This document shows, piece after piece, positions 57,501 through 64,000 of a DNA stretch of 64,000 bases; position 1 is the stretch's first letter; each line of letters opens with the position of its first letter. Source of the stretch: Cladorhizidae sp. MBARI D1340-BT2. Taxonomy: Eukaryota > Porifera > Demospongiae > Poecilosclerida > Cladorhizidae. The translations under genes were made by a program, and so were the position numbers. Location of the stretch: the NCBI GenBank assembly GCA_028752905.1, contig JAQNBH010000009.1:44450228-44514227 (forward strand), read 5' to 3'. The notes beneath the pieces are model-generated. The model did not search any database and had not been told where the DNA came from. It saw only the letters and a program-made list of their open reading frames with translations.

Positions 57501-60500
57501 GTTAGACCTGTCCTGGTCGTTATGAAGCACAGGAGACCATCATTATGTAGGCCCCCCAGTTAGACCTGTCCTGGTCATTATGAAGCACAGGCGGCCATCA
57601 TTATGTAGGCCCTCAGTTAGACCTGTCCTGGTCGTTATGAAGCACAGGCGACCATCATTATGTAGGGCCCCCAGTTAGACCTGTCCTGGTCATTATGAAG
57701 CACAGGCGGCCATCATTATGTAGGCCCGCCAGTTAGACCTGTCCTGGTCATTATGAAGCACAGGCAGCCATCATTATGTAGGCCCCCCAGTTAGACCTGT
57801 CCTGGTCGTTATGAAGCACAGGTGACCATCATTATGTAGGGCCCCCAGTTAGACCTGTCCTGGTCATTATGAAGCACAGGCGGCCATCATTATGTAGGCC
57901 CACCAGTTAGACCTGTCCTGGTCGTTATGAAGCACAGGTGACCATCATTATGTAGGCCCCCCAGTTAGACCTGTCCTGGTCGTTATGAAGCACAGGTGAC
58001 CATCATTATGTAGGCCCCCAGTTAGACCTGTCCTGGTCGTTATGAAGCACAGGCGGCCATCATTATGTAGGCCCTCAGTTAGACCTGTCCTGGTCGTTAT
58101 GAAGCACAGGCGACCATCATTATGTAGGGCCCCCAGTTAGACCTGTCCTGGTCATTATGAAGCACAGGCGGCCATCATTATGTAGGCCCGCCAGTTAGAC
58201 CTGTCCTGGTCATTATGAAGCACAGGCAGCCATCATTATGTAGGCCCCCCAGTTAGACCTGTCCTGGTCGTTATGAAGCACAGGCAGCCATCATTATGTA
58301 GGCCCCCCCAGTTAGACCTGTCCTGGTCGTTATGAAGCACAGGCGACCATCATTATGTAGGCCCCCCAGTTAGACCTGTCCTGGTCGTTATGAAGCACAG
58401 GCGGCCATCATTATGTAGGCCCCACCAGTTAGACCTGTCCTGGTCGTTATGAAGCACAGGCGACCATCATTATGTAGGCCCCCCAGTTAGACCTGTCCTG
58501 GTCGTTACGAAGCACAGGCGGCCATCATTATGTAGGCCCCACCAGTTAGACCTGTCCTGGTCGTTATGAAGCACAGGCGACCATCATTATGTAGGCCCCC
58601 AGTTAGACATGTCCTGGTCATTATGAAGCACAGGCGGCCATCATTATGTAGGCCCCCCCAGTTAGACCTGTCCTGGTCGTTATGAAGCACAGGCAGCCAT
58701 CATTATGTAGGCCCCCCAGTTAGACCTGTCCTGGTCGTTATGAAGCACAGGTGACCATCATTATGTAGGCCCCCCAGTTAGACATGTCCTGGTCGCTATG
58801 AAGCACAGGCAGCCATCATTATGTAGGCCCCCCAGTTAGACCTGTCCTGGTCATTATGAAGCACAGGCGACCATCATTATGTAGGCCCCCCAGTTAGACC
58901 TGTCCTGGTCGTTATGAAGCACAGGTGACCATCATTATGTAGGCCCTCCAGTTAGACCTGTCCTGGTCGTTATGAAGCACAGGCGGCCATCATTATGTAG
59001 GCCCCCCAGTTAGACCTGTCCTGGTCGTTATGAAGCACAGGCGGCCATCATTATGTAGGCCCCCCAGTTAGACCTGTCCTGGTCGTTATGAAGCACAGGC
59101 GACCATCATTATGTAGGCCCCCAGTTAGACCTGTCCTGGTCATTATGAAGCACAGGTGGCCATCATTATGTAGGCCTCCCAGTTAGACCTGTCCTGGTTG
59201 TTATGAAGCACAGGCAGCCATCATTATGTAGGCCCCCCAGTTAGACCTGTCCTGGTCGTTATGAAGCACAGGTGACCATCATTATGTAGGGCCCCCAGTT
59301 AGACCTGTCCTGGTCATTATGAAGCACAGGCGGCCATCATTATGTAGGCCCACCAGTTAGACCTGTCCTGGTCGTTATGAAGCACAGGTGACCATCATTA
59401 TGTAGGCCCCCCAGTTAGACCTGTCCTGGTCGTTATGAAGCACAGGAGACCATCATTATGTAGGCCCCCCAGTTAGACCTGTCCTGGTCATTATGAAGCA
59501 CAGGCAGCCATCATTATGTAGGCCCCCAGTTAGACCTGTCCTGGTCATTATGAAGCACAGGCGGCCATCATTATGTAGGCCCTCAGTTAGACCTGTCCTG
59601 GTCGTTATGAAGCACAGGCGACCATCATTATGTAGGGCCCCCAGTTAGACCTGTCCTGGTCATTATGAAGCACAGGCGGCCATCATTATGTAGGCCCGCC
59701 AGTTAGACCTGTCCTGGTCATTATGAAGCACAGGCAGCCATCATTATGTAGGCCCCCCAGTTAGACCTGTCCTGGTCGTTATGAAGCACAGGTGACCATC
59801 ATTATGTAGGGCCCCCAGTTAGACCTGTCCTGGTCATTATGAAGCACAGGCGGCCATCATTATGTAGGCCCACCAGTTAGACCTGTCCTGGTCGTTATGA
59901 AGCACAGGTGACCATCATTATGTAGGCCCCCCAGTTAGACCTGTCCTGGTCGTTATGAAGCACAGGTGACCATCATTATGTAGGCCCCCCAGTTAGACCT
60001 GTCCTGGTCATTATGAAGCACAGGCAGCCATCATTATGTAGGCCCCCAGTTAGACCTGTCCTGGTCATTATGAAGCACAGGCGGCCATCATTATGTAGGC
60101 CCTCAGTTAGACCTGTCCTGGTCGTTATGAAGCACAGGCGACCATCATTATGTAGGGCCCCCAGTTAGACCTGTCCTGGTCATTATGAAGCACAGGCGGC
60201 CATCATTATGTAGGCCCGCCAGTTAGACCTGTCCTGGTCATTATGAAGCACAGGCAGCCATCATTATGTAGGCCCCCCAGTTAGACCTGTCCTGGTCGTT
60301 ATGAAGCACAGGCAGCCATCATTATGTAGGCCCCCCCAGTTAGACCTGTCCTGGTCGTTATGAAGCACAGGCGACCATCATTATGTAGGCCCCCCAGTTA
60401 GACCTGTCCTGGTCGTTATGAAGCACAGGCGGCCATCATTATGTAGGCCCCACCAGTTAGACCTGTCCTGGTCGTTATGAAGCACAGGCGACCATCATTA

Positions 60501-62390
60501 TGTAGGCCCCCCAGTTAGACCTGTCCTGGTCGTTACGAAGCACAGGCGGCCATCATTATGTAGGCCCCACCAGTTAGACCTGTCCTGGTCGTTATGAAGC
60601 ACAGGCGACCATCATTATGTAGGCCCCCAGTTAGACATGTCCTGGTCATTATGAAGCACAGGCGGCCATCATTATGTAGGCCCCCCCAGTTAGACCTGTC
60701 CTGGTCGTTATGAAGCACAGGCAGCCATCATTATGTAGGCCCCCCAGTTAGACCTGTCCTGGTCGTTATGAAGCACAGGTGACCATCATTATGTAGGCCC
60801 CCCAGTTAGACATGTCCTGGTCGCTATGAAGCACAGGCAGCCATCATTATGTAGGCCCCCCAGTTAGACCTGTCCTGGTCATTATGAAGCACAGGCGACC
60901 ATCATTATGTAGGCCCCCCAGTTAGACCTGTCCTGGTCGTTATGAAGCACAGGTGACCATCATTATGTAGGCCCTCCAGTTAGACCTGTCCTGGTCGTTA
61001 TGAAGCACAGGCGGCCATCATTATGTAGGCCCCCCAGTTAGACCTGTCCTGGTCGTTATGAAGCACAGGCGGCCATCATTATGTAGGCCCCCCAGTTAGA
61101 CCTGTCCTGGTCATTATGAAGCACAGGTGGCCATCATTATGTAGGCCTCCCAGTTAGACCTGTCCTGGTTGTTATGAAGCACAGGCAGCCATCATTATGT
61201 AGGCCCCCCAGTTAGACCTGTCCTGGTCGTTATGAAGCACAGGCGACCATCATTATGTAGGCCCCCAGTTAGACCTGTCCTGGTCATTATGAAGCACAGG
61301 TGGCCATCATTATGTAGGCCTCCCAGTTAGACCTGTCCTGGTTGTTATGAAGCACAGGCAGCCATCATTATGTAGGCCCCCCAGTTAGACCTGTCCTGGT
61401 CGTTATGAAGCACAGGCAACCATCATTATGTAGGCCCCCCAGTTAGACCTGTCCTGGTCATTATGAAGCACAGGCAGCCATCATTATGTAGGCCCCCCAG
61501 TTAGACCTGTCCTGGTCATTATGAAGCACAGGCAGCCATCATTATGTAGGCCTTGATATAGGAACCTGTGGGCAGAATTGTCGAAGGACATCTTTCTGAA
61601 GAACAGCCAATGAGGTGATCAGCAATTCTTTAAACTTGTGGTATTTCTGAGGGGGGCATTGCTCTGAAGATGACCACACCCACTGCAAGTCTGGGCAGGT
61701 AGCGGCCAGTAGTAGCAGCTATTGCTAGTGAGGCTGACAAAACCTCGCCATTAAGTTGGCCCTTTGTGAGGGATGAAGCTGGCCTGGAAGGACGAGGAAA
61801 CTCTAGTCGAGGACGAACGGTATATAGCTATTGTCACGTGATAGAGATCTGGTGATGCCAAAATAATACAGCAAGTCTTTGTTTTGCATGCTCTTGAATA
61901 GGGTACACAATTAGGTAGCTCCTGCACCGTGACCCATCTAACCTAACCAAACAAGGCTATACAGACAAACATGACCGCTCATGATCAAGCCAGCAGAACA
62001 GAAGCCACACACACACACACACTATTATTATTATTACTATGAAGAGCTACGACATGTGTAGCTTGCACTGCAACATATTAGTTGCCCTACAATATTAGTC
62101 AGAGTAGAAGTTATGGAATAAGTCAACCCTCATAAGGTGAGTAGGTTTCATAATTATTAATAAGGCACAGAGAGGTAATTTAGACATGCCTGTGTCGGGG
62201 AATATCCACTCTAGAATTTATGATTTTTAGAATTTTTATTTTTACTATATACCCAAGTGTAAATCCAGATTCTAGTTCCATGTTCTTCTTCACCACCCAA
62301 GCACCTACTGACTTCTCTCTGACATGGTCAAGGCAATCATTGTTGTTATTATTATTAGTAGTAGTACTAGTAGTAGTAGTAGTAGTAGTG

Positions 62391-62425
<35 letters not shown>

Positions 62426-62738
62426 CTGTCCTCTGCAAACCTCACAACTCTCTGCTTGAATAGCTGACACGGTGGCTAAACTGCAAGTATCATCAGGAAC
62501 TGCAGGTTCCATGCGGTCACGTTGGCTCCTCCCTCCAAATGAGTCCAGGTTTTTCATGCGCTTGGAATCAAGTCAACCATCCAAACTTGGCCACCAATTA
62601 ACATTCGACTTTACTCTGCCAAACTTGGAACTAAGTCAACCATCCAAACTTGGCCACCAAAATTAACATTCGACTTTACTCTGCCAAATATGGTATTCCA
62701 CATGTAGCTTCTACACACACTGTTGTTGTTTTTAACCT

Positions 62739-62785
<47 letters not shown>

Positions 62786-63715
62786 GCACACACCTCGACT
62801 GTCTCGCTGTAGTAATCAGAGATGTAGTGCAGGACTGCATCCACAAGCAGCTGGTCTGGCTCGGAGCCCAGAAACTGTTCCACTAGTGCCAAGAACTGGC
62901 CCCTGCTCAACTGCTCATGGTCCCAGCTCCCACCAGGACCAGATGGCTCCAGGGCACTGTGAGAAGACATGCCCGACACTAATCTCATGCGTCTCAGAGA
63001 CCTCGTGCGAGACGCACTATGTATCTGCAGTCGCTGCTCAAGCGTGGGCAGGGAGGAAGTGGGAGTGTGTTTGGGTGTGGTCTTCACAGCTGTGGAGGGG
63101 GAGGGAAGTGTCAGAAGAGTGATGGCGGAGGCGATGGACTTACCTGGTGAAGTAAAGATGGTTTCTGGCCCGGCAGTTTCACTGTCACTACTGCTTGGTA
63201 CTCGACTCTGCGGCAGGTTGCCATCCTCGTCCTCTCCATCCTGCTGCCTCTGTGTCCAACTTGGCGCAGCTCCAGCCACCCCCTCCCCCTCCTCTTCCAG
63301 GAACTCCTCGACGTCTTGCTTGGAGAGAGCTGAGACGGCACCACTGCCGAACCTCCGCTCCTCCTCCTCCTCCAGCTCCTTGAGTTCCATTTCCTCCATA
63401 ATAGGCCCTGCATGGAACATCACATGTCCGCACAAGTGCACCTCATCTGACATGCACTGCGAGGAGATAAAAGGAGATGTCAGACGGTACAGAGAGTCGG
63501 GGAACAAAGAAAAAGCCGAGGGAGGCAGAGGTAAAGAGAGGGAGGAAGGAGGGACAAACAAGAGAGAAGTGAGGTGGAGAGGAAGAGAAGAGGAAAGATA
63601 CGCATCGGCACGCACACTCTCGTGGGTTCAGAACCAGCTGTCGGAGTGCAGAGGACAGAGAGTCATAGTAGCGTGTCAGCAGGTAGACCACTCGCAATCT
63701 ATCTACCATATTAGT
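48425..63715 (-). CDS. EFCAB5: EFCAB5-like EF-hand and GAF-domain protein; gene span, at least 12 exons, 5' end outside window
   Basis: Twelve exons from 63456 down to the TAA at 48425 join with matching phases at every junction (2619 bp, 872 aa plus stop). Domains in order: an acidic, low-complexity N-terminal part (EEMELKELEEEEERRFG); a helical segment (RGQFLALVEQFLGSEPDQLL); an EF-hand with a full 12-residue loop DSNHSGYLPLDE; two short helical exons (one basic, QEEERRSKLRRQWLEKLKRE); a GAF-like region over exons 52004-51717 and 51614-50828 (GTISIDTLQL, FYQGVGQCVGEVSHW, LRWIHSRCPS); and a C-terminal helical tail. One EF-hand followed by GAF-type sequence fits EFCAB5, a poorly studied protein associated with cilia and sperm. 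The family name comes from recognition of domain order and GAF motifs, so another EF-hand/GAF paralogue is possible. Confidence 0.72.
48655..48751 (-). CDS. EFCAB5: EFCAB5-like exon
   Basis: Acceptor TGTGTGCAG, donor GCCG|GTATGT. Encodes LIRVSMVHAMKEYDPLKVPL then HPKLATIKEIIA. Confidence 0.72.
48835..49030. repeat. 45-bp tandem repeat, about 4.5 copies
   Basis: Unit GAGCTGTTGACCACCATAAG, CCTGTATCTAGCCTCTATCA, TGCTC. Lies in an EFCAB5 intron and is open in frame on both strands. Confidence 0.95.
49169..49246 (-). CDS. EFCAB5: EFCAB5-like exon
   Basis: Acceptor ATGTACAG, donor AAG|GTCACT. Encodes IVTHHVRLCDGYTHECDLLH followed by LEGKNK; 26 codons, phase 0. Confidence 0.6.
49318..49438 (-). 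CDS. EFCAB5: EFCAB5-like exon
   Basis: Acceptor CACTGGCAG, donor CAG|GTGCAG. Encodes VFAEMRSYVEPPEVVLQVVQ and ALLCLLWPEKDCDTWSQCKQ. Confidence 0.72.
49606..49687 (-). CDS. EFCAB5: EFCAB5-like exon
   Basis: Acceptor TTAAATAG, donor AACAT|GTCAGT. Encodes GGDLSCVFDELILTDLRKRM followed by QRLDN. Confidence 0.65.
49688..50827. other. EFCAB5-like intron, unique sequence
   Basis: No repeat array or exon recognised; phases on both sides already match. Confidence 0.5.
50828..51614 (-). CDS. EFCAB5: EFCAB5-like large exon, GAF core
   Basis: Acceptor TTCTATGCAG, donor CAG|GTTCAG. Encodes YDGSLVVVPIQMLPGPITGT then ISIDTLQL, FYQGVGQCVGEVSHWISSR, ISLSALRWIHSRCPSIKRGE and a C-terminal AVVLVDLTVTSP sheet. 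The frame stays open past the donor to 50790, but only the earlier donor gives the right phase for the next exon. Confidence 0.78.
51717..52004 (-). CDS. EFCAB5: EFCAB5-like exon, start of GAF-like region
   Basis: Acceptor TACCACATAG, donor GAG|GTGCAT. Encodes DVAEFGANKQVTVLISLLEA, LRKPILQVKAASMTLEL and IQRHGNVHYYIPKHKTAEV; 96 codons, phase 0 at both ends. Confidence 0.75.
52020..52600. repeat. Purine-rich degenerate repeat (GGAAGTGGAAGGAAGAGTGA)
   Basis: Imperfect units of about 18-27 bp, strongly G/A on plus and C/T on minus. The polypyrimidine minus strand explains the long Ser/Pro/Leu/His-rich frames. Confidence 0.92.
52805..53130. repeat. Tandem repeat of about 22 bp
   Basis: About 15 units of GAGCACGAGTGATCACAACA plus CT, with CCTGAGTATGAGT variants. 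Confidence 0.93.
53131..53853. other. EFCAB5-like intron, unique sequence
   Basis: A minus-strand open frame runs out of the exon at 53854 but has no independent support. Confidence 0.45.
53854..53982 (-). CDS. EFCAB5: EFCAB5-like exon, basic helix
   Basis: Acceptor CACCACAG, donor CAG|GTACGC. Encodes LTQEEERRSKLRRQWLEKLK and LGVAMRNAISTIHQ, probably coiled coil. Confidence 0.72.
54035..55030. repeat. 68-bp minisatellite (about 15 copies)
   Basis: Unit CCTGCCTCCACCCAGTGTGG, TGTTGGTCCAGTGTGTGTCC, CCATAGAGCTATTGTCAACC, TACTTCAA, with a recurring short form lacking CCCC and TATT. Begins about 50 bp from an exon acceptor. Confidence 0.96.
55031..55855. other. EFCAB5-like intron with poly-C tract
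   Basis: A run of about 22 C near 55638-55660; otherwise nothing recognised. Confidence 0.5.
55856..55986 (-). CDS. EFCAB5: EFCAB5-like exon
   Basis: Acceptor GTACGTAG, donor CAG|GTCAGA. Encodes VPLAVEHGRMTRPQFHCYLD and NKEFNALTDFLKTSVQ. Its phase fits both neighbours. Confidence 0.7.
56128..56286. mobile_element. Fold-back palindrome, 73-bp arms and 13-bp loop
   Basis: Left arm 56128-56200 and right arm 56214-56286 are reverse complements with only two mismatches. The right arm contains CTGATGAAGG followed by CGAAACGTC, a hammerhead-like core. No target duplication seen. Sits in an EFCAB5 intron. Confidence 0.9.
56847..57027 (-). CDS. EFCAB5: EFCAB5-like exon with EF-hand
   Basis: Acceptor TTTGTAG, donor TTGG|GTAAGC. 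The loop DSNHSGYLPLDE has D, N, S, Y, P and E at loop positions 1, 3, 5, 7, 9 and 12, a competent calcium site. It is flanked by helices MDQLYQIW and LQVVLSKW. Confidence 0.78.
57310..61552. repeat. 57-bp minisatellite (about 74 copies) with 2.03-kb higher-order duplication
   Basis: Unit CAGTTAGACCTGTCCTGGTC, GTTATGAAGCACAGGCGACC, ATCATTATGTAGGCCCC. Variation is in the C-run length and in GGCGGCC/GGCGACC/GGCAGCC/GGTGACC. Blocks around 58505 and 60533 match in variant order, offset 2028 bp. In an EFCAB5 intron. Confidence 0.98.
61553..62339. other. EFCAB5-like intron, unassigned
   Basis: The minus strand near 61560-61700 has an open stretch (KYHKFKELLITSLAVLQKDV) that could be a repeat-family fragment; no splice support. 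Confidence 0.35.
62340..62424. repeat. (GTA)n/(TAG)n trinucleotide microsatellite
   Basis: About 26 triplets, with a few TTA at the left end. Confidence 0.95.
62564..62692. repeat. 63-bp tandem duplication
   Basis: Two copies of a unit with AAGTCAACCATCCAAACTTG, the first from 62564 and the second from 62627. Confidence 0.93.
62739..62793. repeat. (CA)n microsatellite abutting an EFCAB5 splice donor
   Basis: On the minus strand it reads GAG|GTGTGTGCGTGCG then (TG)n, so the donor is part of the microsatellite. Confidence 0.93.
62794..63089 (-). CDS. EFCAB5: EFCAB5-like exon after a 54-bp intron
   Basis: Acceptor CCCCCTCCACAG, donor GAG|GTGTGT. Encodes TSSLPTLEQRLQIHSASRTR and RGQFLALVEQFLGSEPDQLL. 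The donor lies at the edge of a (GT)n microsatellite. Confidence 0.7.
63144..63456 (-). CDS. EFCAB5: EFCAB5-like exon, acidic region
   Basis: Acceptor CTCCTCGCAG, donor CAG|GTAAGT. Encodes MSDEVHLCGHVMFHAG and a Glu-rich stretch, then a Ser/Thr-rich segment. Confidence 0.68.
63602..63715 (-). CDS. EFCAB5-like upstream exon (tentative 3' boundary)
   Basis: Acceptor CTCTCCTGCAG followed by TNMVDRLRVVYLLTRYYDSL and SSALRQLVLNPRE. The donor GC|GTATCT is the only one seen that keeps phase with the next exon, so the end is uncertain. Leucine-rich and helical. Confidence 0.5.
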
Positions 63716-63774
63716 CTGCAGGAGAGGGAATGTGTGCAAGCCAGTGAAGGAGAATGAGGTGCTATCAAGTAAGC

Positions 63775-64000
63775 ACACACAGAGCATGGTCCTGCAAGTG
63801 TGTAGGGGTGAGTTCTATCACAGTGCATGCTAGCTATTAAGTTAACACGCAGAGAGCATGGTCCTGCAAGTGTAGGGCTGAGTTCTATCACAGTGCATGC
63901 TAGCTATTAAGTTAACACACACAGAGAGCATGGTCCTGCAAGTGTAGGGTTGAGTTCTATCCCAGTGCATGCTAGCTATTAAGTTAACACACACAGAGCA
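63775..64000. repeat. Tandem repeat of about 65-70 bp at window edge
   Basis: About 3.3 copies of a unit with GTGCATGCTAGCTATTAAGT and GAGCATGGTCCTGCAAGTGT; continues off the window. Intronic to the EFCAB5-like gene if that gene extends further. Confidence 0.93.

Noticed and set aside
62220..62557. Frames with poly-Val or poly-Thr
   Set aside because: Translation of the GTA/TAG microsatellite.

Overview
The window is animal genomic DNA with spliced genes, GT-AG introns and intronic transposon remains. No prokaryotic operon, rRNA, tRNA or CRISPR array was recognised. The gene set (a tRNA-Ser Um44 methyltransferase, a neuferricin, and a flagellum-type EF-hand/GAF protein), the compact exons and the minisatellite load suggest an early-branching marine metazoan, most plausibly a sponge. 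The phylum is inference; the animal assignment is firm.

Three genes were assembled by checking splice sites and reading-frame phase by eye. (1) TRMT44, minus strand, from the start codon at 30526 to exon 6 at 238-309. It runs off the left edge, and its six visible exons join in frame (954 bp). (2) CYB5D2 (neuferricin), plus strand, three exons at 31970-32426, 47220-47547 and 47940-48138, giving a complete 327-aa protein. (3) An EFCAB5-like gene, minus strand, from the stop at 48425 up to about 63715. Its twelve phase-consistent exons give 872 codons plus stop, with a further upstream exon, and it runs off the right edge. TRMT44 and CYB5D2 are divergent across 1.44 kb. CYB5D2 and EFCAB5 are convergent, with stops only 286 bp apart.

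Almost everything else is intron. By adding up array spans, about 40% of the window is tandem repeat, in more than 25 unrelated families with unit lengths from 15 to 68 bp. TRMT44 intron 2 (about 1.2-14.6 kb) holds arrays of 27-30, 22, 44, 46, 32, 22 (again) and 55 bp plus a decayed Ty3/Gypsy element. TRMT44 intron 1 (about 14.7-30.2 kb) holds arrays of 61, 51, 42, 60, 15, 25 and 33 bp, a hAT-like element nested in the 60-bp array and a Mutator-like remnant. CYB5D2 intron 1 (about 32.4-47.2 kb) holds a 3.75-kb array of a 33-bp unit, a decayed Helitron and telomere-like repeats. The EFCAB5 introns hold arrays of 45, 22, 68 and 57 bp and a near-perfect 73-bp-arm palindrome.

Most long open frames here are by-products of stop-free repeat units and are not genes. 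The most interesting structures are a minisatellite made from a conserved Helitron helicase segment, a variant block shared between two separate 22-bp arrays, higher-order duplications inside several arrays, the palindrome with a hammerhead-like core, and a 54-bp frame-neutral intron in EFCAB5.
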